This document shows, in pieces, positions 23,752-37,300 of a stretch of 64,000 bases of DNA (the first letter of the stretch is position 1; each line of letters opens with the position of its first letter). A program made the position numbers and the translations under genes. Source of the stretch: Cheilinus undulatus (lineage: Eukaryota > Chordata > Actinopteri > Labriformes > Labridae); NCBI RefSeq assembly GCF_018320785.1, contig NC_054882.1:23502719-23566718 (forward strand). Reading direction: 5' to 3'. The notes beneath the pieces are model-generated. The model worked only from the letters and a program-made list of their open reading frames with translations. It ran no database searches and was not told the DNA's origin.

Positions 23752-26700
23752 TCAGTTGACATGGTCCAGAGCACGCAGCAGCTCCTCTCCTTGTAGCAGG
23801 TACTGACGGCCCTGTAGGGGGGCATTGACCTCGCAGTCGTAGCGGGTGAGCTGTGGCAGGGTGAAAGGTGAACTGGTGCCCTCTGCAGTACTGCCCAACA
23901 AGCGACTCGCCAAATCTAAACAAAAAAAATATTCACAGTGATTATTCAGGTGCGTTTCTGACAACATATGACTGTATTGACGTATTATGAGGAATTATGT
24001 GAAACAGTTTAAAACAGGGCTTAGATTTTGTTCAAGATCGTGAGCCAATTAATTTCTAACCAGTGTTCTTCACTTTCTTCCTTTGATGCTCTGTTGTGCA
24101 ACTCTTTAGTGTACTGCAAGGCTGAGGCAATCTTGCCTAGCATCAGAATATTGAATCTTAGCCTATCTTTACATCTGGCATTTTTAGTACAGACTTCATT
24201 TGATTACCTGAAGGCAGCAGAAGTATGGTTGTAGTTTTTCCTGACTCTGATGACTTCAGCTTCTTGCCCTGCTCCACTTGTTCTGGAGGCAGTGTTCCCT
24301 GAAAAAAAAAAAAAAAAAAAAAATCAAAAACTGATGCTCAAACTCCCTGTCTGTCAATGAAATCAAATTCATTGTAACCATGTTTGGATGTAGAGGCCTT
24401 ACCTGTCCAATCAACTGTTTTAAATCCCCCAGTTTTCGTTTACGTTGTGTGTTCTGTGCTGCCAGGGTCCTGAGCGACACTTCTTTGTCCGCTTGTGGGG
24501 TCCTGCAGCGAGGCAGTTATGGTTAGCTGACCCCTAAGAGCATTATGCTAAAACAGTAAACAGACAACTAACAAAACTTTACCTCTTGGAAATGATGGTG
24601 GCAAGATGAGGGGCGTTTACTGGCTCAGGAGGAGCTGGTGAAGCAGTGCGGCTGCCTGGTGCACTGAATGGAGAGCTGGGGTAGCTCTGGATGTCCTGTG
24701 TGACGCTGATTGGAGGACTCTCAAGGGATTTGACTGGTCCACATGATAAAGGCTCATCTGGGCTCAGGCTACGCAACTGGAAGTCATCATCCATGGGGAT
24801 GTAGGGGGCTAACATCTCCAGGTCTAATTCTTCCATTGCCTATGGGAAAGGATATTACCGTTATCATCAGTTATCTTGATTTAATGCTTTAAAATCGTGA
24901 GTATCTCCTGTTATTGTTTACCTGTGTGGTGAAGGGGGTCTTGGGCTCTGGATCAATGGCAAAAAGCTTCTCCACCAAGTCTAATTTGAAATCTGAGTCC
25001 ATGGGGAAACAGAAATCCAGCGAACTGTCACCCTAAACAGAACAGATGACAAAGATCAACACTATCGTAGTAAAAATATCTAGTGGACATAAAAACTAAG
25101 CGTCTATGCTAAATACACAAGATGATCTTCGCTATGTCTTACCTCTGAGGAGCTGTGACTGGTCGCTGTAGAGGATGAGGCAGGGGTATAGCTCTTAGCT
25201 TTTACATCCTTAGAGGTGCTGCTGACATGGAGAGGCTCACTGGGCGGCAGGGGGGAAAGAGTCAGAGCCAGCTTGTCACTGGTGGAGGGGAGCATGACAT
25301 CATTGTAGAGAGGAACATCCTTCATCAGCTGGATCTCTGAATCTGTGCAAGACAAGAGAGAGGTTACAACGGTTTCATCCACAACATTCTGTTTGGTCTA
25401 AATGTGTGTACACAACAGCACAAACCAGGGCAGCTGAAGTCCAAGGAGATGATTGTGTCTCCAGCAGCAGGTGCCAGCAGGGTGAGGGCCTCAGGCTCCT
25501 CCTTTAGCTGGTCATACAGGCTGGGCCGCTCCCGGGCCTCCACCGTCTGTGTGAACAGCTTGACCACATCAAGCTCAGGGCCCTTCTCCTCCTCCTCCTT
25601 CAGCAGGGTTGGGGACATGTCAGGCTGGCTGCTCGGACCGACTTCAGCCTTTTCATCCTCCTGCTGCTCCTCCTTTATGGGCTTCACATCCTCAGTCTGC
25701 TCTAGAGACATGATGAGTTTCTCCTCCTGGATGCCACTGAAAAAAAGCAACACAGCTGTGAGTGGGTTTGCTAAGGGTTTTACATAGTTTTTTCCACTTG
25801 CACAAATCAAGCTGAATACTCGCTTCTTTCAACTGTGTTTATCATACCTCAGCACAAAGTTGACACAGACAACACACTGTGGCTGAGAGTTCTTGTTGTT
25901 GTAGATGACAGTGGCTTGGGTTTCCACCCACACAAAGCCTCCTCTCTTTGCCAACATCCGGTACTGGCCTGTGCTGACCTGACCCTTTGCAAACACTAAC
26001 ATTAAACAGAGAGAAAAAAAAAGTTACAAAACAGAGATTTTGACATTTTTTAGGGGAAAAAGAATTCAAAGCTGGAATTTATTACAAATCTAAGGCAATA
26101 ACAAAATCAACCTCTATGCAATTCTAAGTTTGATGCTCACAGTTGTGGTGAGTCTTTGTGAGATGGTCTGAGTCCAGAGCATGGTAATACTCATACACTG
26201 AACGATTCAACAGGTCCTCTGGATCATAGCCCATGAGCTCAGTGATCCTAAAACGGAAAAAGAGAATAAAGTAATGGCTTTAGTTAAGTCAGGAAGTTGT
26301 AATATGCAAACTGGCCACTAGGTGGCTCCGTGTGACTAATCAACTCCAAACTCACTGAGCACTACTACTGGAGTTTGATCCATGTTAAGCTTCTTAGACA
26401 TGTTCTATTCACCTGAATGAACAAACTCACCTCTCGTCACAGTAAGTGAACTTCATGTCCATCGTGTGGCGGCTGAGGAAGGTCTTGGTGTCCAAAGGGA
26501 CCTCAATGTTGGATGGGTGAGGGATTGGGTCGCAGATTAAAACCAAGTAGGGGAAAGGAGGCTCTATCTGCCCGTTGGAGGTCTGCTCACTGTGGCTGTC
26601 ATGTACTTGGACATGACCTGAGCACTGAAGCACCTACAGAGACAACAGGAGAGTTACAACACTTGAAGCAGAATTGACACATTGATAATCCCAGTTTATA

Positions 26701-29700
26701 TATCTCAGTGTTTAATGTGAGGGATTTTGACATGAAAAACACATCTCACATAATTTTTGGTTTGTTGATCATTCCAGTTTACGTATGTATCCTCAACTCC
26801 TTCTGATTTAGGTTCATAACCAGTTTACTGATAATATTTATATTTACATGCATCATATGACGTGACTTTTTCATTTCTATCAAGACTAGTGTAATGCTCT
26901 AATTTTACTCTCATTTGGTCTCATTGATCTTTCCAGTCTTCACCAAGAAGCCGATATAACTCAAATAAATCATGGCTTCAGCAAATTTAAGAAACAGCTC
27001 TCAGATAAAATGTTCAAAGTACTTTGTTGCATAATAGACACATCATTACTGAGTCAAATGATGGCCCCCACAGCAGGCAGATTGAGAGGTTAAGGGCCAT
27101 TAAACTATAATCAATGTCTTTCACGCCATTTTTAAAGGTTGACAGAATAATGAAATAGATTAAATGATTAATGCTTTAGATGTTAGTTCAATTTGAAAAG
27201 CTTCCCGAACATTCAATGTGGGAATACATGACAAAGACATCGGTAATAATTCAGATATCATTATAATCCACTGTAAAATAAACTGTCAGTGATTTTATAC
27301 ATTTCTTTAGCTCACCTTCCATGTGGCTGATTTTACATTGACAGTGCGTCCTCTGCTTGTGAGGGTACATTTCATTCTGAGGAAGAAGCTGCGTTCTGTG
27401 TTTGCGTCCTTGGCTTTTTTGGAGCCTGAAATCACATAAGCAGGAAGTTTGTCGAAGTTTAAAAGAGGATATTAACTTTTGTGTTCTTATTTCGCTCCTG
27501 CCACCAGGCGTCTCACTCATTTGGACCAAATGTCGTTATAAAAACAGTTAATATTTGCGTAAAGCAGCTATTAAGCTGTAAAGAGTCTGCACTGTGGTTT
27601 GCTACAGCAAGAAAATTAAGGAAGTGGAGCTGTCAGACGTTAGGAATTGGATAATACCAGAATGTACTCAAGCACAATGCCTAGTAGGAAAAAGCAAACA
27701 TGGCCTGAATTAGCAGCCATTCATTACAAATGTTATAAAGTGTATTCTAGAGCTACACAAGCGACAAAAAAATCAAAGGCAGAGGTGTTTCGTGGAAGTA
27801 CAACAGGGCACATGCTCATAACTTAATGTGCTGTTGTGACAGAGTGAAGGTCACTGCAGTCCAAAACCTATCTGAGAGTAATTACATAAATGACTAAAGT
27901 AAAAGTTTTTCTGATGGCATTGTAGAGAGAATCTGCCAGCTCAGAGTGAATCTAAATGGAGCACTCAGACGGGACTAAATGTGTATCTGTTAGTGAAGTC
28001 TTTATATGTGACGCAGCTGTCTCTCACCTGTTCTGTGGACCAGCATCTCCCTCAGCTCCTCTTGGTCACAGGGATGTATGAAGTCAAACACACTGTGTCC
28101 TGTCAGGTCAAACTGCAGTAGAGAGAAAGAGAAAAAGATGTTTTCATGTTCATGTAAATGCAGCAGTTTATGGATGTCCTTCATAGGTATTATGAGCCGA
28201 CTTCACAGCTTGTAAAAAAGATCTGAAGTATGAGTTAACTTGTCTTTTTCTCTATATTGCCCTCCCAGAGCAGGTCAAAACACACCAACCTGTGCCAACC
28301 CAAGGCACTTGTTGACATTCTCAGAGAGATAGATCATATCTCCATCTTCAGACAGCACCATGAGAAAGCCCTCCAGAGCCTTCAGGTAGGAGCTGTTTAG
28401 CTGCTCATCAAGCTCTGTTTGTTCCTCTGCCATTGGCTCATCTGGAGGAGATAACACAAAGGGGGGGAGAGGAGAGATAAAGAAAGGTAGGGAAAGAAAA
28501 GGAAAGCACGAGAAAATTAGGACATCAGAAACCTTCTTTTTCAAATTAACGTCAGGAGAGAACACTGCGACACACAGACAGCACGCTGTTCCCACATGTT
28601 TATCTGCAAAGGGATCTATAGCAGTGCCTGCGTCAGTCGATTTCTTAGAGCACCTGATTCAGTGTTTAATTATCTCTGTTTTCTTCAGTGTCTCACATTG
28701 GGCTCACTTTTCTATCAACTTCTCTGAAAGATCAGAATTATATTCTTTAAATTAACATCCTAAACACTTTGATTCTATGTAAAAAAAAAGAAAATATGGA
28801 CAACTTTTCACAGGCAGGTAAAACAACGCACACTGACCGTTGCTGAGCAGTTTCCTCATGCGCAGGTAGCTGATAGTGAGCCTCATGATGGACGCCTTGT
28901 CGAGGCTGGAGCGGACGCTGTGGGGCAGGGGCAGCTCCTGGGCCAGCTCGTAGAACACCTCTGACTCCTTTCCACGCCGACATCGCGCGGCATCCCTCGA
29001 CTTCTCCTTCCTCCGCTCGGCGCTCACTCTGTGGGAGAAAAGTGATGCTGGGTCAGCGACAGACCGGTCACAAACTGGTTTTGATGCCACTATGGAGACG
29101 ACATGCTCTGACATCTTTTCTGTCTGGCTCAGAGTGTATACAGAGTGTGTCAATGGGGCTGCAGCAGCTGGAGTCTGCAACAAACAAGCTCCTGGCCCAG
29201 CTGCTGTCTGGACCCCTGTCTGATTCATTTACATACATGGCTGTCTGTGACTGTCTTATTGGCTTTCAACCAAGGGAAAAGGAGACCGGCCCTTCGGAGT
29301 GATTGGCTGGGTGGCTGGACATCGATTCTCCTGCCTGTCTGTGTGTTGGTGCACAGCCAAGCTACAGTGCAACACAAATCAGAGTGACATTTATGAGCCT
29401 GGCTGCACTGATCTACAAGGTGGAGTATGAGAAAACTGGCACCAACACAAAGCACACACAACAACACAGAGGGATGGAAACCCTCCACTGAAAGACAAAC
29501 AACCTTGAATTAATTTTCTCTTGTTTTACATAAGCTTCCCTCTTGCTGGTTGCACTACTTTCACTCTAGATCAAAAATGTATCGAGGCATCTTCTTACTG
29601 GACTCTCACCACACAGCAAAAAAGTACACAAGTGGAAGGGTTTTTAAATTGACAAAGTGCAGCAGGTTTTGAAAGACACAATGATTTGTGTAAGTAAAAT

Positions 29701-31338
29701 TAAACAGAAAAAAACTGGCTTTTAGGCTAACCACGAATCGGTCTACAGAAATAGATGGGCCACGTGTTTGACATAATTGCAGTAGTCCTTCTGACAGCAG
29801 CCAGATACTTTAATCTCTCTCATTGAGCACAACCTCGTAACCTCCAATGCTTTAGATAACGCTGAATGAGAATCACAACAAAAGGGGGGCAGACCAAAAG
29901 CCCTTGGCTTTGAAATGTACACCCAATCAAAATTGATCGGTTATGCACTTACAACATGGACCGAGGCCATGTTGTTATTTAAGGCTCTAAAACACAAAAA
30001 TGGACAAGCTAAATAAATGGCAATCTATCAATTCACCTGGCAAAGCTACAGGCAGATTTTTCATAAAGGAGAGTGGGGCTAGAAGCACTTCAGATTAAAA
30101 TAAAACGTTCTATGAAAAACAAATTATAAAATGGGTCCTTTGGGGCACAAAGTTTAATCAGGACCTGACACAAACATAAGCAGAAGAATAGTGACTGTGT
30201 CTGAGATTTTTATAAGCACAGGAGACTGACAAAAACACAAAACAGAAGCAAGTATTTACAATGAACGCTAAACATCTAAAACAAAAATACAAGTAAACCA
30301 TTACAAAGTCCAGCAGATAAATTACATGTAATTAATGTGACATAATACAAAGAGACTCCTCTCCTCAAAGATGTTTACATTGACCACATTATAAACGAGG
30401 CCCTCTGTATACACTCATCAATATGTTTGACCATTAATCAATACACATGTACAAACATTTACATTTCTTTCTCTCAACCCCATGGACCATCTGATTACAG
30501 TATTATGTAACAAGTCCCGTTTTGTATTGACATGTTTGTTTCAATTTTTCCTTTCAGTTCAGTTAAACAAATTTGGCCACCAACCTCAAAAGGTAAGACA
30601 CCACAAAATTATCTAAAAGCCATGTTACACTGAGACAGAGTCATCTCCCTCAGCTACAAGCTAAGCTTCTGATGATCTCATGACAGATAAACTATAAGCT
30701 TTTTTTAAACTGTGCTCCCACTAGAATGCCAGATGACTGAATACTACTAATGGTTTCCTTTGCAGTTGCTGCATCCCATTACATCTCATGATGTAATGTA
30801 AATCCTGTTCAAATAAAGCTAGGCTGTAGTTCTGCACAGTTATAACAGGAAAGAGAACATTTCACTCAGCAACAAAAACAGCACAGTGTATGGGTCTTAG
30901 TTTTCTACTCAATTACCTGTGTATGGTGCAGTCACACCTATCACATCTAGAGCTCACAATGCCAGAATTTTAATATCAACTCCTGTTTCAGTACCACAGC
31001 AACACACATTTTGGGTTATTTTTGTCTTCCATTAAAAGATCAAAATTAAGATTTCACCTAATGCATCAAATGTGGAGCAAGCAAGCAAAAGTCTGCAGGT
31101 CAGAATTTGTAAGAAGACTTTTTAGGACCAGGTGACATCACCGTCATTGTCTCTGCTCTCAGTCTGTCTGCAACAGATACTAAAGCCAAAGTGTGTGTCT
31201 TTATGACATGATAAAGGCCCCTAATAAAAGACAGAAACGCCAACTGGTGAATAAAACAGTTATGACTGGGACAGAGGGTGAAGCAGAGAAATGGACATAG
31301 TGGGCAGAAGATGTGCATCTAAAGTAGCAATCAAACAC

Positions 31339-31369
<31 letters not shown>

Positions 31370-34300
31370 TTATGAAAATTCTGTACCACCAGCTGTGAAA
31401 AAAAAATCAGAAAATAATGTCTTATTCCTCTGAATCCTGACTTTGTTAGTAATTAGCAGTGCTCCCTCATTCATGCAGCTTTGGGTTACAAAGAGGACAG
31501 CAACTTCCTTTTGCTACTGTCAAGCAAAAAATTATGCATATTGTATCGTTTGAAGCACGTAGTATTTAAAGAATATCAAAGTATGACAACTTCATTCAGA
31601 TCATATTCAGGAAATTAAGGCAACCACTAAAATTTGTACACATTTTTGCACCTTCAGGCACTTCAAGCCTGTAATAGTTGATTTAAAATAGTGAAATATG
31701 ACTATTTTGTGGCCCACAAGGACAATATCCCTACTTAGAAAGACCACGAGGATCCTACCTGCATTCTTTAACATGTAACATTGAAATAAAGCAAGCCAGA
31801 TCCCTTGGTGTTAAAACAAAGGTTGACCGAGAGGCCGCTGTTACATAATGGTCTTAATGCACATGGTCATGCATGCCCTGCAGCTCCCCACTGGACATGT
31901 CACTACGTAGCGTTTTGCAGTTTCATTAGCTTTAATTAGACTTTGTTTAGCTTTTCTATTAAGAGTGAGTGCTGTTATAATGTTCTAATGACCAAGTGGA
32001 TCAGAGATTAAGAGGAAAACAGTGTACAATGAAAATCACTCTGGGGTTAGCTGAGTTACAAGGGGCTGACCTAATTCACCAGAGAACTGTTCTCACTATC
32101 TGTCAGCTCTGTTTAGTGTGAGAGTCAACATTGTCTTATCTATTATATAATCCAGTCCAGTGAAACAACACATCTAAAACTGCAAGGAAGGAAAAGCATA
32201 GCGACAATGAACTGAATCCTCTTTTAAAGGCTAATGAACCCTTAGCATTATCATAAAACACCATTTCTGCAACCTCTTTAATAAATTTGGTGTTTAAGCA
32301 ATAGAAAAAAAGGATTGCTTAATAAAATGTTTGAATGCTTTATCAGTCCTGTCAGCAATCAGCTGCAGGAACTACTTACCCTGATTGCCAGCTGACAACA
32401 CAGACAGCAAAGTCAGCCTGCGGGGCAAAAGCCACAGTGGTTTACTAGTTAAAAGTATCACCATCCATGTTTTCAGTTTGAGTTTTTGTGAGCCTAAATG
32501 GCTTTCATCAGTTTGTACTTTAAGTCTTAATTAACTTGTTTGTACTTATGTGATGGTCCATGTGGCCAAGGTGGAGTAAATCCTTCCTTCTTTATCAAAA
32601 TGTAGCAGAGGAAGCAGCAAAACACAGACATAGTGGTATGGCAATGTTGTTGATCCCAGATATGCATTAAAATATAATAGAAGCATTCCCACCAAGTTCA
32701 AACAAACCAGACAGCTACACAACATGAATAGAGGTTATCTCTCTGAGGGAAACACAGTAGACAACTATCTAATTCACTGAATAAAGAATTACCCTTGATG
32801 ATAAGGGTCTCCTGTCATGATAACAACACCCACCTGGTCTAAAGGCTGTTTACCACAGCTTTAAAAAAGTTTCATCACATTTTCAACCAAGAAATAACTA
32901 TCTGATTTGCACAGTTACATCAAAACATCATCATCATCGACAGCTTTCCACAAGAGCCAGCTGTCAGCCAAACAGCCAACTAATCACTTCAATACAGCCG
33001 GTTACTTTGTTTTTTTGGGGGGCTGTTGTTGACTTTGTAAAACAGTTACCTTCAATTTCCACATACAGCGAACGCACCGCGAATCATACTGCAAAGCAAA
33101 TCACTCCCTCTCTAGTCTATCAGAGCATTTCCACAGCTGGCGCCCTAGACCGGCAGCGGTGTGTGCCTGGACCGACACTTCACTCCGCTTTGTTCAAAAT
33201 ACACTGCAGGTCTATTTTTATCGCCTGCCGCTGCCAAACTCCGTCAATACCCGTCGATCAGAACGCTCCAGAAGAGGAAGTCACAAGCATAGAATATCCG
33301 GTTCTTTCAAAAGTCAACACAATGCACAGACTCCTGATCATAAATCATCACTAAATCAACATTACATCTCATCCTGCAGCGAGAGCAAAGAGTCACTGAG
33401 AGGTCAGAGGGTCACAGAGCTACAACGGAGCCACTGACAAGGAAAAGTTAACTTTTGGTGATACATAGCCAAAAAATGTTACATAAATCCACAGATCCTT
33501 TAAGCAAACATTAACCTTTTAACTTCCTAATGTACTCACCCAGTGGAGGAAGCAATAATATCATGGACTTATACCAGAAAGGATGATAAATTAACCCCAA
33601 AAGGTAAAACAGTCCACTGTTGACATACTATTCCTGCGTGAACTCGCAGTTCTCCCGTGATCTCTTCCTGCTGATCAGGTCTGTGTGCAGCACTCTAGAC
33701 TTGCTTCCAGTGGGCGAGGTTACTTGCCTTCGGTTGGACTAAATACGAAACGCATCAGTGCCCGGCGCAGTCATCCTATGTGTAAATTGCAGGTAAGACT
33801 ACAAAGATGTTGCTCACGTTGCCTATGCATTTTGTTTCTACTGTGCATCAATTTAAAATAAAGTTATTGAAGTTTAAACATGTTTTGTTGCAACATTAAC
33901 AAAATTCCCCTTACTGTTTGGCGAATATGTAGTTTTTAACCCTCAAAGTCTTTATTTTAAGTGTTGAAAACAGTAAAAAGTGACACTTATTTGATTATCT
34001 TTAACATTAAACTACTCATTTTTAAAATGATGATGTCAAAAATAAAAGATCAAATTCTAACAATGTGAGCTTTATGTATGAAGTTGCTGGATTTTTTTTG
34101 GTCGGCAATTAGTTGATGACCGTGTTTGCTGTTAACATAACTTAATTCCCACCATAAACTGTTATTTAAATATTCACCAGATTGCAGAGAATTAAGTGAT
34201 GGATGCTCAAAATGTGCTGGGGAAGACCCTCCCAAGTCATCCTTTCATTACTTGTGCCTCACTTTGTTTAATGAACCAGGGAGGCAGACTTTCAGACCCC

Positions 34301-37300
34301 ACAGCTGGCTACTTTACTCACAGACTGACTACACCATATATCTGAGTAAAGCCCTGAAATACCTAGAATTTCCAAAGCATGCTGCAGATGCCACAATTGG
34401 AATGAAAAAGATGTTTGATGTGATATTTTGGCCGATGCGGAGGCATATACTGATGTTTTTCATCAGTTCTTTTGGTGTAAGACCCCTAACATGCTAAAAT
34501 TTTCTCCCATGTTTGACCACGAAAAAATTAGTTTGTCCAATCAGCCGCTTCTTCAGCCCAGAAAAAAATTCTTTATTTGGTTCAGCAGTCAGGTAAACTA
34601 GATGCCAGCATGAAATTGACCTAACACAAAAGATAAAAACATGTGTAGCTGATATCTATCCATGCAACATCACTTGGCTGATGTTTGCTAAATGGGCTGA
34701 CATCAGCCGACACCCATGTTAAACTGATGCATCAATGCATCCTTAATTTTTTAAAAGTACCTTGATGCAGACAAAATGGCCAACATACATCCAATCCATA
34801 CCGGAAGTCTCAACCGTAAGTCCGTACGTCTAAGGTTAGGCTTAGGCATTAAAACCCGAGTGGTTAGGCTCAGGGTAAGGCAGTGAGGAAGGTGATATAT
34901 TTCAGATCCAGCACCAAGGGTTAGGCTTAGGCACAAAAAAAGACTGACAAACACTGGCAGCTGAGTCCAACACGAAGAAGAAACTTCCGCATGGGACTTC
35001 CGGCATGGATTGGATGTATAGCGCCACCCATGTCGGCCATCTTGACTGCAGTTGGGTCCCTCTCAAATTTTTTTGGTAATTAAAACAAGAAATTGCACAA
35101 CATTGGCTGCCTTTGACTTATTTTTGCGGTCATTGAAACAGGTATCCTCATTTTAGTTTAGTCATATCATAGCTTAAATCTTAAGTATTGCCAACGCCTG
35201 ACTTTTACACACATCATGCTCAATACAACTAAGACCTGTTCAATGAACAGCCTTTTAGCTTTTAATAAGAGAGCACACTAAGGCAGGTGTTTGCAAACAT
35301 CCAGTAATGTAGCAGGTGAGTGCATGACTGCACCATCTACATATAACAACAAACACACACAGGGAGGGATGATAGAGTTTACACAGTCGGTCAGCTGATA
35401 TTAAAGGACACTGATAAATAAGGTACTCCAGGGTGAGTTGATTTAATCATAAAATAGTTTGTTCTAACATTTTTTTTTCTTATAGAAATGCTACCAAACT
35501 ACAGTTCATCTTCAAATGAAGCACAGAGTTTTGTGCAATTTGCTATTTCAAACTGGGAAGTAGCTGACACACTTTGTTCCTCTCTACAGGACAAGTCTAA
35601 GCCTAGTAAATATACTTTAAACTGCCAGCATCATAAATTACTAGCTTGGTTAATTTCACTCAATACACCTGGTCTTTCTTCCTGTTATCCTGAGACAACC
35701 TGTTCAGCCTAGTCACAATGAACACACAAACAATGCACTCTACTAAGCCTGATTTACCAAATGTAGATTCTAGAAACCTTCCTCCAACAAGGCAAGCATT
35801 TCACATCCTTAGACTTCCTGTGTGTTGCCTAATAGAAAGCCTCATCTCTGACGTGTGTGCAATGAAAAAAGGGACTTTTCAAAACACAAGCTTTGGAAAA
35901 AAAGAGACTAATGCTGTGCATGACCATCTGACTGGAGAATTCATTCAAACTGGCGTAAAGTACAATTCTGCAGGGCATGAGTTAACCCAGTGAAAAAAAA
36001 GAAAAAAAATCAAGCTTATTTTTCCCTAAAGCTACGAAGAGTTATGAAACAGCTTCAGTTTAGTACCACAGCCTCTTTACGACCTATTACAGGCCTTCAG
36101 GTGGAAAAGGAATACTTAAACCTTTCTATGATTTGGTTTCTGCTTGACATTTAAATCTGTTTGTTTTCAGCAACTTCAAGGCTCTCTCTAAGATTTAAAT
36201 AAATAATAATGCACAGTAAGAGTTATTTTAAATGCATTTCAGAGTCAGGCTACAAGCAATTGGCAGCACGCATGTTATGTTTTCGGTTTCACCAGCCGAC
36301 TATTACAGCGAGTCTAACATTAGCCACTTAAAGGGAATCAGTAGGAGATTTTCCTTTAGTGTACATGCATTTACAGGACAGGATCAGCAAGAAGATAAGA
36401 TGTACCATGCTGTTCACAGGGCAAAAACAACTCAAGATTACACTTCCTTTTTCCTTTACCTTTAACTTGTTGTAACACAAAAAACTGCCTTGCAGCTCCA
36501 TTTATACATGCAAGTTTATACATGCAAACGCCAAACTTCTGCACCTTCAAAACATTTTCGCTGAGATAACAGCAAAAAAAAGCTATTACTGTTTATGTAT
36601 CTCAAAAATATTGATTTTCTTCAACATGACTTTCATGGAGCTTATTGGAAATTTGGCATCAGGTCAGGAATGCCATTTAAAGGCATCAATATTAAAAGAC
36701 AGCAGCACTGACTCAACCTAAAGAAGAAAAACAAAATTAGTCCAAATATAAAATACACCTTTTGGAAGAATCTAGGCCACAATGGGCACTTTGTCAAGGA
36801 AATTATTTTTGTAAGTATTGTTTTCATGCTTCCTTCCTTGCATTGTTTCTGAACCCTGTGAGAGCCATCGTAACTACTGTAAAAATATTCATGAAGATTA
36901 AAAAGGAGTATCTACCTTCATTGAAAGAGCAACTTTCCTTTATCAGACCATAATATTTTTATTTGTATACTGTACACATAAAAAGCAATCTCTCTGTGTT
37001 TCTGACAAAGGTGTACACTTGATTCATGGAAAGCTGTGGTTCTACGTCCTATTCAAACAATTTTTTGACACATTTCTTGTATCAACTAAGAAAGATGTGC
37101 ACAAAAATAAAACATACCAACATCCCTTTGGCTTGCACTAGCAGGTTCTTTTTTTCAAGTTCAAACTAGTTTGCACACAAACTGTTATTTTACTCGAGTA
37201 TCTCAGGGCAAGCTGCAAACTGCCGGCAGTGATTCTGAACACACATTTGGCCACTCCTATTGACGTCAAGACTGGGTGATTAAGAGATGAGACAGAAATA

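Noticed and set aside
25404-25787. 127-codon plus-strand frame
   Set aside because: Antisense shadow of a HIF1A exon rich in acidic codons.
33007-33354. 115-codon plus-strand frame over the CpG patch
   Set aside because: Composition reflects the CpG-rich patch; no homology or splice structure seen. Kept only as a regulatory candidate.
34838-34930. TTAGGC-like repeats suggesting an interstitial telomere
   Set aside because: Only a few non-contiguous TTAGGC units occur and vertebrate telomeres are TTAGGG. They are part of the core of a foldback element.
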